64,000 nt of DNA from G965197715 sp965247615 (GCA_965247615.1 OZ252022.1:2790001-2854000); one strand, 5' to 3'. Shown: positions 50,000 through 58,889, counted from the first letter of the stretch. Notes: a model not told the origin generated them from the sequence alone. Translations and numbers: made by a program.

Positions 50000-50824
50000 C
50001 TAGGGCCAGGCACGGGGATAGGAGCCGAAGACCTTGAGGTGGGAAACGTGGCCCCGCACGGCTTCCAGGGCCTCTCTGACAACGGGGTCCTCCCGGTGTC
50101 CCTCCAGGTCGGCGAGGAAGACGTAGGTGCCGAGCTCCACCTTGGTGGGGCGGGACTCGATCTTTGTCAGGTTGATGCCGCGGCGGGCGAACTCTCCCAT
50201 GACGGCGTAGAGGAGGCCGGGGCGGTCGTCGCCGAAGAAGAAGCAGAGGGAGGTCTTGTCGGCGCCGGTGGGTTGATGGTCGGCGGGTGCGAGAACGACG
50301 AAGCGGGTGACGTTGTTGGGGCGGTCCTGGATGGCGGCGGCGAGGACGTTCGCGCCGTAGAGGTCGGCGGCGCGCCGGGGCGCGATGGCGGCGGCGGGGG
50401 TAGCGCTGCGCTTCATATCCTCCACGGCGGCGGCGGTGGAGAGGGCGGCGATGAGGGTGGCGCCGGGGAAGGATCGCTCGAGGAACTGGCGGCACTGACC
50501 GAGGGCCTGGGGATGGGAGTAGACGGCGCGAATGGAGGCGGGGTCGGCGCCCGGGGTGGTGAGAAGGCAGTGCTCGATGGGGATGACGAGCTCGCCGCGG
50601 ATGCGGAGCTGGGAATCGTGGATGAGGAGGTCGAGGGTGTCGTTGACTGCGCCCTCGAGGCTGTTCTCGATGGGGACGATGCCGTCGTCGGCCATGCGAG
50701 CCTGGACCGCCTCTGCGACAGCGTGGATGGAGGGGAATGGGATGTGCTGGTGCTGTGGGGCATAGCGGACAGCGGCTTCCTCGGAGAAGGTGCCGGGGGG
50801 GCCGAGGTAGGCGAGGCGGTTCAC
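50000..50824 (-). CDS. pheA: Prephenate dehydratase
   Basis: From the GTG at 50824 the protein has 274 residues and matches stand-alone PheA: VNRLAYLGPPGTFSEEAAVR, MADDGIVPIENSLEGAVNDT, IPIEHCLLT, YSHPQALGQCRQFLER, TAAAVEDM and NNVTRFVVLA with the catalytic Thr-Arg-Phe. A C-terminal ACT domain for phenylalanine feedback has DKTSLCFFFGDDRPGLLYAV and the ESRP signature in INLTKIESRPTK. It converts prephenate to phenylpyruvate. It starts 4 bp after the stop of the RCK gene and is the last gene of the minus-strand row. Confidence 0.95.
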   Translation of the reverse strand: MNRLAYLGPPGTFSEEAAVRYAPQHQHIPFPSIHAVAEAVQARMADDGIVPIENSLEGAVNDTLDLLIHDSQLRIRGELVIPIEHCLLTTPGADPASIRAVYSHPQALGQCRQFLERSFPGATLIAALSTAAAVEDMKRSATPAAAIAPRRAADLYGANVLAAAIQDRPNNVTRFVVLAPADHQPTGADKTSLCFFFGDDRPGLLYAVMGEFARRGINLTKIESRPTKVELGTYVFLADLEGHREDPVVREALEAVRGHVSHLKVFGSYPRAWP

Positions 50825-50828
50825 AGGA

Positions 50829-51491
50829 TCACTCCTGCTCGGTGAGGAGCTTATGGAGGGCCTCGGCGCTGTCGACGGTAGCGAGGGCGACGACCTCGTC
50901 GTGGGGGTCGATGATCGTGTCACCCTTGAGGGGTTTGACGTGGCCGTCACGACTGATGAGGGCGACGATCTGGGTTTCGGGGGGCAGGGGGACCTGGTGG
51001 AATGGGCTGGCGGCTACCGCGGAGTCGCCGAGGATTTCGAACCGGACGACCTCCCAGCTGCCGCGGAGGGGGAGGACGTGGATGGGGGAGCGCTCCGGGA
51101 GCTCCTCCTCGATGCCGGAGAGGATGACCTGGGTGCTGCTGACGGTGAGGTCTATGCCCAGGAGGTTAAAGAGGACCTCGTTTTCTGGGATGTTGACGAC
51201 GGAGATGGTGCGTCCGACGTTGAAGACGTGCATGGCGAGCTGGCAGGCGGCAAGGTTGTCCTCGTCGCTGCCGGTGGTGGCGATGAGGAGGTCGGCGCGG
51301 GAGGCGCCTGCGGCGGCGAGGAGGCTGGGCTCTGCGCCGTCACCCTTGAGGGAGATGGCGCCAAAGTCGTCCACAATGTCGGCAACCTTCTTGGCGTCCT
51401 GGTCAATGACGAAGACCTCATGGCCACCGTTGATCAGGGCGCTGGTGAGGTGATAGCCGACTTTGCCGCCACCTACTACGATGATGTACAC
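50829..51491 (-). CDS. TrkA-type potassium-uptake regulatory protein (RCK, N and C domains)
   Basis: This 220-residue protein has an N-terminal Rossmann domain MYIIVVGGGKVGYHLTSALI with acidic VFVIDQD, LKGDGAEPSLLAAAG and ADLLIATTGSDEDNLAACQL, and a C-terminal TrkA-C domain (EVVRFEILGDSAVAASPFHQ, VPLPPETQIVALISRDGHVK, DEVVALATVDSAEAL). RCK proteins bind NAD(H) or nucleotides and gate K+ channels or transporters. With the separate TrkA-N gene upstream it may form a hetero-oligomer acting on KtrB. Confidence 0.88.
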   Translation of the reverse strand: MYIIVVGGGKVGYHLTSALINGGHEVFVIDQDAKKVADIVDDFGAISLKGDGAEPSLLAAAGASRADLLIATTGSDEDNLAACQLAMHVFNVGRTISVVNIPENEVLFNLLGIDLTVSSTQVILSGIEEELPERSPIHVLPLRGSWEVVRFEILGDSAVAASPFHQVPLPPETQIVALISRDGHVKPLKGDTIIDPHDEVVALATVDSAEALHKLLTEQE

Positions 51492-51681
51492 CGCTCTCGC
51501 TCTCTCACGTTCCTCGCGGCAGTCTCACGCGGCGTTCGCGTACGGCGGTGGCTTTGGGACTGGCTGCGGTGGATGGAGGTTGGGGTTCCCTTGCCGGCGG
51601 CATTGAGGGACGCGGGAGCAGCCTGTGAGGCCGTTCACAGGAGGGTCGCCGGTTTTGGCGGTACGGTGAGTCGTGTTCAGG

Positions 51682-52089
51682 TCAGAGCTCCACGGCGCGA
51701 AGGATGGAGGTGGAGGTGGACTCGGTGGGGCTGACGGCCTCCAGGCCAAGGTCGCGGTACATCTTCTGGCGGGCGGGGTCTCCAATGCGGCAGACGACGC
51801 GGGGAACGTTGAAGATGTACCTGGCCTTCTGGGCGGCGAGGGCGTTGCGGCTGTCGCGGACGGCGACGGCGACGAAGACATCGGCGTTCTCGAGGCCAGC
51901 CTGGCGGAGGTCCGCCTCCAGGGTGCCGTCACCGACGAGGGTCGTGTCTTCCTGCTCCACCATTTCCTGGGGGAGGAGGAGGAAGCTCTCCGCCTCTGTG
52001 TCCATGGTGGTGACCTGGTGACCGTGGCGCCAGAGGGTTGTGGCGATGTTGGAGCCGATGCGCCCGCAGCCCATGAGGACGATCTTCAT
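51682..52089 (-). CDS. Stand-alone TrkA-N (RCK nucleotide-binding) protein
   Basis: This 135-residue protein consists only of the Rossmann half: MKIVLMGCGRIGSNIATTLW, VGDGTLEADLRQAGLENADV, FVAVAVRDSRNALAAQKA and NVPRVVCRIGDPARQKMYRD. It lacks the TrkA-C domain that completes normal KtrA/TrkA proteins. It overlaps the usp stop by 4 bases, so it is coupled to it. The shortness is not caused by a visible frameshift: the frame ends cleanly after ILRAVEL. Confidence 0.82.
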   Translation of the reverse strand: MKIVLMGCGRIGSNIATTLWRHGHQVTTMDTEAESFLLLPQEMVEQEDTTLVGDGTLEADLRQAGLENADVFVAVAVRDSRNALAAQKARYIFNVPRVVCRIGDPARQKMYRDLGLEAVSPTESTSTSILRAVEL

Positions 52090-52565
52090 AGCAGCGCCTG
52101 GACGGGTGCCGATTCGGCTCCGCGACCGCGGATGAGATGGGAGGGGACGGGTTCGCGGAGGACAAGGACGGGACAGGGTGCACTTTTGAGGATGTACGGG
52201 ATGGCTTCGCCCATGGAGAAGACGCCGTGGCGCCGCCGGTAGGGCATGCCCATGAGGATGAGATCGGCGTCGCGCTCCATAGCTTCGTTGACGATGGCGG
52301 GGCCTCTATCGCGTGTTTGGAGGACCTCGGCGACGACGTCGCACTTGAGCGACTTGAGGAGCTGTTCGACACGGTCGAGGGTCTCGCCGCCTCTTTCGGT
52401 GGCGTCCGGAAGCTCGGCGTCGACGGGATGCTGCCAGGGGACTTCGATGACGTAGAGGGCGTAGACGCGGCCGCGCGACCTGTGGACGAGGTCACTGGCC
52501 ATGCGGGCGGCCTCCTCATCGACAGGCCTCCCGGTGAGGGGCAAGAGCAGTCGTTCTACCTGCAT
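52086..52565 (-). CDS. Universal stress protein (UspA family)
   Basis: The ATG at 52565 gives 159 residues beginning MQVERLLLPLTGRPVDEEAA, the usual Usp start; upstream residues are not homologous. The core has VYALYVIEV, DADLILMGMPYRRRHGVFSM and ILKSAPCPVLVLREP. The ATP-binding G-2X-G-9X-G pattern is only partly kept (GMPYRRRHG...G). Usp proteins often accompany ion-transport regulators; here it is translationally coupled with a TrkA-N gene, suggesting joint control of K+ uptake. Confidence 0.82.
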   Translation of the reverse strand: MQVERLLLPLTGRPVDEEAARMASDLVHRSRGRVYALYVIEVPWQHPVDAELPDATERGGETLDRVEQLLKSLKCDVVAEVLQTRDRGPAIVNEAMERDADLILMGMPYRRRHGVFSMGEAIPYILKSAPCPVLVLREPVPSHLIRGRGAESAPVQALL

Positions 52566-52776
52566 GTGACCTGGCGCCCGGGGAGAGGATGGGACGGACG
52601 GCGAGCGGGCGCGCACAGTAGGGGAGCACCGAAACGTTGCCGTTCAGGTGCCGGATGAAAGGGTGCGGGGTTGTTGGGGTAATGATCTGGCACGTGCACA
52701 AGGCTCTGGGGAGTGGATTTTGTGACGAGGGGCATTATGGACTCATGGGGGAGGGAGTGCAAGGGTGTGCGGGGCC

Positions 52777-53463
52777 TCAGCCAGCCTTGCGGTGTCCGTT
52801 CTTTTCCGCGAACAGCTTTTCGAGGCGGTCCGATTCGCTGGCGATGACGAGGACGTCGCCCGTCTCCATGCGTTCCTCTTCAGCGGGAAGGTGGATAACC
52901 TTCTGGCCGCGACGGATTGCGAGGACCGCAAGGCCGTACCTATCGCGGGCCCCGGTGAGCCCGGCCTCTTTGAGGGTCTGTTGGCTGAGGAGATCGGCGA
53001 CCCTGAGCTTGCTGATGCCGAAGTTGCCGCCGACCTCCATGTACTCGAGGACATTGGGGTTGAGGAGGTTGTGGGCGGTGCGCAGGCCCATTTCCTGCTC
53101 CGGGTAGACCACGCGGTCGGCGCCGACGCGTTCGAGGGTCTGGCCGTGGAGCTTGTTCTTGGCACGCGCGACGACGTGGGCGATGCCGAGGCTCTTGAGG
53201 AGGACGGTGGCCATGATGTTGGCTTCTATGGCAGAGCCGATGGCGACGATGCCAACGTCAAAGTTGGGAACGCCAAGCTCGCGGAGGACGGCCTCGCTGG
53301 TGGCGTCGCCGCGGACGGCATAGGTGGCCTTGCCGAGGGTGTCCTGGACGCGGGCCTCGTTACTGTCGACAGCGAGGATGTCGTGGCCCATCTCGTAGAG
53401 AGCGTTGGCCGCACTGGAGCCGAACCGGCCGAGGCCGATGACGACGATCTGTTTACGTTCCAT
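52777..53463 (-). CDS. ktrA: KtrA-type potassium transport regulatory subunit
   Basis: From the ATG at 53463 the protein has 228 residues. RCK domain: IVVIGLGRFGSSAANALYEM, DILAVDSNEARVQD, VRGDATSEAVLRELGV, VGIVAIGSAIEANIMATVLL and VVARAKNKLHGQTLERVGAD. TrkA-C domain: TGARDRYGLAVLAIRRGQKV and RMETGDVLVIASESDRLEKL. This is the KtrA/KtrC pattern, more typical than the two RCK genes downstream. The start region overlaps the end of ktrB, so both are co-translated. Confidence 0.92.
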   Translation of the reverse strand: MERKQIVVIGLGRFGSSAANALYEMGHDILAVDSNEARVQDTLGKATYAVRGDATSEAVLRELGVPNFDVGIVAIGSAIEANIMATVLLKSLGIAHVVARAKNKLHGQTLERVGADRVVYPEQEMGLRTAHNLLNPNVLEYMEVGGNFGISKLRVADLLSQQTLKEAGLTGARDRYGLAVLAIRRGQKVIHLPAEEERMETGDVLVIASESDRLEKLFAEKNGHRKAG

Positions 53464-53468
53464 GATTC

Positions 53469-54908
53469 TCAACCTATCTTAACGCGTTCGTGGACATTGC
53501 GGTAGAGGGGAGGACGCTGTTCGCGGTCTATGAGGGAGAGGGCGAGGACGAGGGGGCCCATGCGCCCTAGGGCCATGGCGGCGATGATGAGAAGCTTGCC
53601 GAAGACGCTGAGGTCCGGGGTGAGGCCCCGGCTCAGACCGACGGTGCCGACGGCTGAGACGGTCTCAAAGAGGAGGTCGATGAAGACGAGGGCGTCTTCG
53701 GTGAGCGTGAGGACGAAGGCGCCGACGAAGACGAACAGCGCGGCCATGAGGACAACCGCGGTGGCGCGTTGGACCTGGTCTGCGGAGATCTCCCGGCCAA
53801 AGGCGGTAACCTGGCCGCGCCCCGAGAGGGAGGCGGCGACGGTGGAGACAAGGACGCCGAAGGTGTTGAGGCGGATACCGCCGCCGACGGAGGCGGAGGC
53901 GCTCCCAAGAAACATGAGGCCCATGACGAAGAAGGCCGCGGCAGGGGCCATGGCGCCAACGGGGATGGAGCTGAAGCCGCCGCTCCGGGCGCTGACGGAG
54001 TGGAAGGCGGCATTGAGGAGCTTGTCGGCGGGGTCCATGGGGCCGAGGGTCTGCGGCTGACCGTACTCGAAGGTGAAGATAACGAGGGCGCCGAGGAGCC
54101 AGAGCAGGACGGAGCCGGTAAGCACGATCTTGGTGTCCAGGCTGAACCGGCCGAATCGGCGGTTGCGGACGGTGTCTGCAATGACGGGGTAGCTGAGGCC
54201 GCCGAGCATGATGAGGACACCCATGATGGTGAGGACGAGGGGGTCGCCAGCGGAGCGGCTGAGGCTGTCGGACTGGGGCATGATGGTGAAGCCGGCGTTG
54301 CTGAAGGCGGAGACGGCGTGGAAAGCACCCTGCCAGACGGCGGTAGGCCAGTCCCACTGAAAGGCGTCACGAAAGCGGAGGGTGAGGAGGGCGCCGCCGA
54401 GGAGCTGGAGGAGAAGGAAGGTGATCATCATGTTGCGGATGGTTCGGAGGACGCCGCCGATCTGGGTGATGCCGAGGGGCTCGCGGAGGGCTAGGCGCTG
54501 GGGAAGGGTGATGCGGTGGCCGAGGATGATGAGCATGAAGCCGGCTACGGTCATCCAGCCCATGCCGCCGACCAGGATGAGGACCCAGATGATGGACTGC
54601 CCGGCGAGGCTCCAGTACACGGGGGTGTCGACAACGACGAGGCCGGTGACGGTGACGGCGGAGGCGGCGGTGAAGAGGGCGGTGGTGAGGGGTGTCAGAC
54701 CGCTGTGGGTGTTGGAGAAGGGCAGGAGAAGGAGGAGGGTGCCCAATGCCAGCAACAGGAAGAAGCCCATGATGACGGTCATTGGAGAAGCAATCCCCCG
54801 GTCATGGGCGCGGGGGATAGGGATGTTTATGACTGTGGGGAGGGTCTCTACCGGCCTGGGCCGGCGGACCATCACGTCACCCGGCCTGGGCCTCCGAACG
54901 TTACGCAC
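53469..54908 (-). CDS. ktrB: KtrB/TrkH-type potassium transporter membrane subunit
   Basis: This 479-residue inner-membrane transporter has four M1-P-M2 repeats. The selectivity-loop glycines are seen in TVTGLVVVDTPVYWS, SAFSNAGFTIMPQSDSL, SARSGGFSSIPVGAMAP and VGTVGLSRGLTPDLSVF. The membrane loop GSASASVGGGIRLNTFGVLV is the gating region. The start is a GTG (54908), 8 bases after GAGG; an ATG 36 bases downstream is an alternative. It moves K+, often with Na+, and needs the RCK subunit encoded next. The N-terminal leader repeats VRRPRP twice. Confidence 0.93.
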   Translation of the reverse strand: MRNVRRPRPGDVMVRRPRPVETLPTVINIPIPRAHDRGIASPMTVIMGFFLLLALGTLLLLLPFSNTHSGLTPLTTALFTAASAVTVTGLVVVDTPVYWSLAGQSIIWVLILVGGMGWMTVAGFMLIILGHRITLPQRLALREPLGITQIGGVLRTIRNMMITFLLLQLLGGALLTLRFRDAFQWDWPTAVWQGAFHAVSAFSNAGFTIMPQSDSLSRSAGDPLVLTIMGVLIMLGGLSYPVIADTVRNRRFGRFSLDTKIVLTGSVLLWLLGALVIFTFEYGQPQTLGPMDPADKLLNAAFHSVSARSGGFSSIPVGAMAPAAAFFVMGLMFLGSASASVGGGIRLNTFGVLVSTVAASLSGRGQVTAFGREISADQVQRATAVVLMAALFVFVGAFVLTLTEDALVFIDLLFETVSAVGTVGLSRGLTPDLSVFGKLLIIAAMALGRMGPLVLALSLIDREQRPPLYRNVHERVKIG

Positions 54909-54939
54909 CAGGGTGCCTCAGAGCGTCTCTACCCGCCGC

Positions 54940-54965
54940 ATTATACTCCCAATGTCACGTGTCAA
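54940..54965 (-). promoter_or_regulatory. Candidate promoter of the ktrB-ktrA row
   Basis: On the minus strand a perfect TTGACA (54965-54960) and a perfect TATAAT (54945-54940) are 14 bp apart. The short spacer is unfavourable for an unassisted sigma-70 promoter and might imply an activator that twists the DNA, but the boxes themselves are striking in GC-rich DNA. Confidence 0.5.
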
Positions 54966-55042
54966 CGACTGCCCGCTGGGCCTTGAAGCACCCGGATGCC
55001 GGGGTGGCGGCCCGCGATGGAGGGATCGGCCGGCGGGGGCCG

Positions 55043-56647
55043 CTAGGTGTGGCGCAGGGCGCGTCCGGGGCGGAGGCCGGTGTAGACGCCGCGGTCGATG
55101 ACGAGGTCTCCGTTGACGATGACGTAGTCGATGCCTTCCGGGTACTCGCGGGGCGAGGCGAGGGTGGCGCGTGCACGGACGCGCTGTGGGTCGAAGACGA
55201 CGAGGTCGGCGGCGAAGCCGTCGCGCAGGACGCCCCTATCGGGGAGGCCGAGCCGCTGTGCGGGGAAGGAGGTCATCTTCCTGACGGCCTGGGGGAGGTC
55301 GAAGAGGCCCTCGTCACGGCAGAATTCGCCGAGGACGAGGGGATAGGCGCCATAGGTCCTGGGGTTGGGCCACTGGCCAAGGAGGAGGCCGTCGCTGCCC
55401 ATCATGTGGGCGTCGTGCTGGTGGAAGCGGCGGATGTTGACGGGGTTGCCGCCGAGGGCGACGTAGGAGAGGCCGAGCTGCTCCTGGACGAGGAGGTAGC
55501 AGAGCGTATCGACCACGGGGCGGCCCTGGGCCTGCGCGATTGCGGCCAGGGACCAGCCGTCAAAGTCCCGGAGCTTGCTCTTGGTGAAGCCGGTGACGAG
55601 GAAGAGGGACGGGTCGCGGGAGGCGAAGTCGGGGTCCTGGGCCATATCGGCCCGCTGTTGCTTGCCGCGGAGGCGCCGGAGCAGGTCGCGGGGGCCGCCC
55701 TCGTGCGCCCACTCCGGGACGAGGGCGGCGAGCTTGCTGCTGGAGTAGGGGTAGGGATAGGAGTCGAACGTGACGTCGAGGCCTTCCTCGGCGGCGTCAT
55801 CGAGGAGACGGAGCAGCGGCTGTGACCCCCCTGGCCGGGGCGAGTGGAGGTGGGAGATGTGGACGGGAACGCCGCTGCGGCGGCCAATCTCGATGGCCTC
55901 CCGGTAGGGGTCTGCGAAGCGGTCGCCGAGGGCGTAGCGGACGTGGGTGACGTAGATGCCGCCGGCGGCGACGACGGTGCGGCACAGCTCCACGAGCTCG
56001 TCGGTGCCGGCGTAGCTCCCAGGAGGATAGGTGAGGCCGGTCGAGAGGCCAAAGGCGCCCTCGCGCAGGCCGGCGCGGAGGAGGTCGCGCATGCGCTGCG
56101 CCTCCTGGCCTGTGGGTCTGCGGTCCTGCCAGCCGGTGACGGCGATGCGGAGAACGGAGTTGCCCATGACGTAGGCGGTGTTGCAGAGGGTGTTGCCGTC
56201 CAGGGCGTCCAGGTAGTCGGCAACGGATGACCAGAGGGCGCCGGGAGGGGGGCGGCCGTCGAGGCCGGCGTTGAGGTCAGCGAAGAGGTCGAGGTCGGCG
56301 GCGGAGAAGAAGGGGGCGTAGGAGAGGCCGTCCACGCCGACCAGCTCGGTGGTGACGCCCTGGCGCACCTTGGCCTCGTTGGGGGGGTCCTGGAGGGCGG
56401 CGAGGCCCGAGTGGCTGTGCACGTCGATGAAGCCGGGGCAGACAACACAGCCGGCGGCGTAGATGGTGCGGTCGGCGTGGACGCGGGACGTGTCGCCGCG
56501 AAGGAGGGTGACCCGCCGGTCGCGGACGGCGACGTCCGCGAAGAACGCGGGATTCCCAGTGCCGTCGATGACGCGGGCGCCGCGAATGAGGAGGCCGTAG
56601 GGGCGGGCGCCCGCGGTCTCGACTATTGGGGTTGGCTGGTCAGGCAT
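55043..56647 (-). CDS. N-acyl-D-amino-acid deacylase (D-aminoacylase) family amidohydrolase
   Basis: This 534-residue metal-dependent amidohydrolase has the metal-binding HXH in VVCPGFIDVHSHSGLAALQD near residue 76, FGLSTGLTYPPGSYAGTDEL, YVTHVRYALGD and VHISHLHSPRPGG. The catalytic aspartate lies in HMMGSDGLLLG, and the end is the typical GVLRDGFAADLVVFDPQRV followed by VIVNGDLVI. It hydrolyses N-acyl-D-amino acids or related amides. The usual cysteine after the HXH strand is not clear. It lies upstream of ktrB on the same strand but separated by the ktr promoter, and downstream of the HtrA gene by 42 bp. Confidence 0.9.
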   Translation of the reverse strand: MPDQPTPIVETAGARPYGLLIRGARVIDGTGNPAFFADVAVRDRRVTLLRGDTSRVHADRTIYAAGCVVCPGFIDVHSHSGLAALQDPPNEAKVRQGVTTELVGVDGLSYAPFFSAADLDLFADLNAGLDGRPPPGALWSSVADYLDALDGNTLCNTAYVMGNSVLRIAVTGWQDRRPTGQEAQRMRDLLRAGLREGAFGLSTGLTYPPGSYAGTDELVELCRTVVAAGGIYVTHVRYALGDRFADPYREAIEIGRRSGVPVHISHLHSPRPGGSQPLLRLLDDAAEEGLDVTFDSYPYPYSSSKLAALVPEWAHEGGPRDLLRRLRGKQQRADMAQDPDFASRDPSLFLVTGFTKSKLRDFDGWSLAAIAQAQGRPVVDTLCYLLVQEQLGLSYVALGGNPVNIRRFHQHDAHMMGSDGLLLGQWPNPRTYGAYPLVLGEFCRDEGLFDLPQAVRKMTSFPAQRLGLPDRGVLRDGFAADLVVFDPQRVRARATLASPREYPEGIDYVIVNGDLVIDRGVYTGLRPGRALRHT

Positions 56648-56688
56648 GGGGTGCTCACGAGTACGGACATGGCGCGGAGGCCCGGCGG

Positions 56689-57837
56689 CTACCGGGGCAT
56701 GGCTTCCAGAGTGAGGCTGAGGTCCATGGTCTTGCCACCGCGGCGGTACTTGACGCTTATCTCCTGTTCGACGCGAAACACTTCTCTCATCAGCCGTTGG
56801 AGGCTGCGCAAGGTTGGCACGGGATTGCCGTCCAGCTCCAGGATGATGTCGCCGGCGTGCAGGTCGACGGCGGAGGCGGGGCTGTCCGTCCAGACGCGGC
56901 GGATGACGACGCCTTCCTGGGTTTCCAGGTCCTCCTCGACGGCTAGGGCGGGGGTGACGTCCTCTGCGCTGATGCCGAGCCAGGGCCAGACGACGCGGCC
57001 GGACCTCAGGATGGACTCCACGACGGGGACGACGGTGAAGGAGCTGATGGAGAAGCCGATGCCCTGGGCGGCGCGGAGGACGGCGGTGTTGATTCCCACG
57101 ATCTCGCCGTGGAGGTTGATGAGGGGCCCGCCGCTGTTGCCCTCATTGATGGCGGCGTCTGTCTGGATGAGGTCTGTCAGGAAAAGGCGCCGGGTCTGGA
57201 GGCTGCGGTCCAGGGCGCCGACGACGCCCAGGGTGACAGAGGGGCCGCCACGGAGGCCGAGGGCGTTGCCGACGGCAATGACCCAGTCGCCGACTCTGAT
57301 GGAATCGGGGTCCGCGAAGGTGAGGCGTGGGAAGGTCTGATCGGCGTTCAGCTTGAGGACGGCGAGGTCGGTGGCCTGGTCGTCGCCGACGACCTCGGCG
57401 TCGATACGGTCGCCCCAGTCGGTGGTGACGATGATGCGTTGGGCGTCCCGGATGACATGGTAGTTGGTGACGACGTAGCCGTCCTCGGTGATGATGGCGC
57501 CGGTGCCGCTCTGGACGGACGTGACGGGGCGGAGGAAGGAGTTGCTGTCGACGGCCTGGACGGTGATGGTAACGACAGCGGGGCGGACGGCTTCGACGAC
57601 GTCGGCGATGGAGGGGAGGTCCGAGGAGGTGAAGGCGCCGCCGCTCGTGCGGGCGACCTGGGAGCCGTTGATCGGCAGTGAGGCCGGGGCGGCGGCGAGG
57701 CCGGAGATGGGTGTTGGGGGGTCCGCCGCGAGCGAGGGGGCGGCGACGTCCGCCTCGCAGGCGGCGAGGGCGATCAGGAGGGAAGGGAGTAGGAGAGCAG
57801 CCTTCGGAAGAGGGAGACGGCGCAATGGAGACTCCAA
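56689..57837 (-). CDS. HtrA/DegP-like trypsin-family serine protease, lipoprotein
   Basis: The TTG at 57837 gives 382 residues; a TTG four codons on is an equal alternative and no ATG is near. A signal peptide (LRRLPLPKAALLLPSLLIAL) ends in the lipobox LAAC, so the protein should be lipid-anchored outside the membrane. The protease domain has the triad His in VVTNYHVIRDAQ, Asp in ATDLAVLKL and Ser in INEGNSGGPLIN. A single C-terminal PDZ domain follows (GVVIRRVWTDSPASAVDLHA, then GDIILELDGNPVPTL). It degrades damaged exported proteins. The open frame upstream is not coding by composition. Confidence 0.9.
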   Translation of the reverse strand: MESPLRRLPLPKAALLLPSLLIALAACEADVAAPSLAADPPTPISGLAAAPASLPINGSQVARTSGGAFTSSDLPSIADVVEAVRPAVVTITVQAVDSNSFLRPVTSVQSGTGAIITEDGYVVTNYHVIRDAQRIIVTTDWGDRIDAEVVGDDQATDLAVLKLNADQTFPRLTFADPDSIRVGDWVIAVGNALGLRGGPSVTLGVVGALDRSLQTRRLFLTDLIQTDAAINEGNSGGPLINLHGEIVGINTAVLRAAQGIGFSISSFTVVPVVESILRSGRVVWPWLGISAEDVTPALAVEEDLETQEGVVIRRVWTDSPASAVDLHAGDIILELDGNPVPTLRSLQRLMREVFRVEQEISVKYRRGGKTMDLSLTLEAMPR

Positions 57838-57928
57838 CCCGTTAACGTAGCCCGGGGTCCTCGTCCGGCGGGGATTGGCGCAAGGGCTGGCGCGGGGCGG
57901 CGCCCCCGGGCGGCTGTTGGGAGCGGCC

Positions 57929-58585
57929 CTACGCTTCTGCACCGCCGGTATCCGCCTGTGGCGACTCATCCAGGAGACTCTGGGAAGCTGCTTCCCCTGC
58001 CCGGGCGACTTCGCTGGCCACGGGCGGGGTGACGCGCGCCACAAGCTGACCGGCGTCGGTCAGGACGGTGACGACGCCGGTCGGGACGCCAAGGTCGGAG
58101 ACGTGGATAGCCTTTTCAAAGTTGGTGAGGGTAGAGGCGTCGGCCACAATGAACTCGGGGGTCTCCAAGGGGAGCGCCTCCACTACGAGGGTGTGGAGGG
58201 TCTGGATGAGGCTGCCGCTCATGAGCTTGGCGGCCGGTGATTCGCCCTCGAGGAAGATGGGGACCTCAACGCGGGTGGTCTGGGAGACGTCGACCCGCAG
58301 AAAGTCGACGTGGAGAACGGAGTTGTTGAGGGGGTGGAACTGGACGTCGCGGACGAAGGTGACGTAGGGCTGTGGGAGGCCCTCCACTCTGAGGGTGACG
58401 GGCTGGTTTCGTCCGACGAGCTGCAGGGTGCGGCGGAGGGAGGCGGAGTTGACCTGCAGGGCCTGGGACTCTGTGTCCTTGCCGTAGAGGTGGATGGGGG
58501 TCATGCCCTGGGAGCGGAGCTTTCGCACGTGCTTGCCCAGAACGGCGCGCGGCTGGACCTGGAGGCTGGCGGTCTGGGTTACCAT
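57929..58585 (-). CDS. rplY: 50S ribosomal protein L25 (Ctc/TL5 type)
   Basis: Starting at the ATG at 58585, 10 bases after GGAAGGAGC, the protein has 218 residues: the L25 5S-rRNA-binding domain (AVLGKHVRKLRSQGMTPIHL with YGKDTESQ, VTFVRDVQFHPLNNSVLHVD) and the C-terminal TL5/Ctc domain (VEVPIFLEGESPAAK, HTLVVEALPLETPEFIVADA). The tail (SQSLLDESPQADTGGAEA) is acidic. It binds 5S rRNA in the large subunit. The open frame extends 89 codons upstream through non-homologous sequence and is not used. Confidence 0.93.
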   Translation of the reverse strand: MVTQTASLQVQPRAVLGKHVRKLRSQGMTPIHLYGKDTESQALQVNSASLRRTLQLVGRNQPVTLRVEGLPQPYVTFVRDVQFHPLNNSVLHVDFLRVDVSQTTRVEVPIFLEGESPAAKLMSGSLIQTLHTLVVEALPLETPEFIVADASTLTNFEKAIHVSDLGVPTGVVTVLTDAGQLVARVTPPVASEVARAGEAASQSLLDESPQADTGGAEA

Positions 58586-58831
58586 GATCGTATTGCTCCT
58601 TCCGACGCAGTGCCGTATGCCTGTGGGAACGGATTGTATTTTACACGGGTTGAGGGGGCAGCGGAAGGTGGGTGCAAGTCCGCCGCCAAAGGGTTGGCCG
58701 GACCTGGCTGGCGGGTGCAGGCGCTTTGCGTGGATGCCGCCGGCCCATCCAGCTTTGCAGGATGCCCCACGGAACTCTTGAATACTACCTTGGCGGCGGA
58801 TTCGGAGGCGGGCCGGAGGATGGGGGCGCGG
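58586..58831. other. Divergent intergenic region between rplY and the Rrf2 gene
   Basis: It must hold the rplY promoter; AT-rich GGATTGTATTTTACACGGG (58632-58650) contains minus-strand TAAAAT and TACAAT, either a possible -10 box, but no -35 box is evident. The remaining sequence is GC-rich and shows no gene. A stretch at 58666-58690 resembles part of a riboswitch only superficially. Confidence 0.45.
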
Positions 58832-58860
58832 TTGAGAGGCCCATAGCGCCATGCTATACT
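58832..58860 (+). promoter_or_regulatory. Sigma-70 promoter of the Rrf2-moeB-cysM row
   Basis: TTGAGA (58832-58837), 17 bp, and TATACT (58855-58860) place the start near 58867, followed by GGGAGGGG and the ATG at 58890. Rrf2 regulators commonly repress their own promoter, so an operator is likely to overlap it. Confidence 0.65.
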
Positions 58861-58889
58861 GCGTTCAGGGTTGAATGGGAGGGGATGTG

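Noticed and set aside
58660..58735. GGTGGGTGCAAGTCC resembling part of a cobalamin-type riboswitch
   Set aside because: No B12 box or the other conserved core segments, and the downstream genes are not cobalamin-related.
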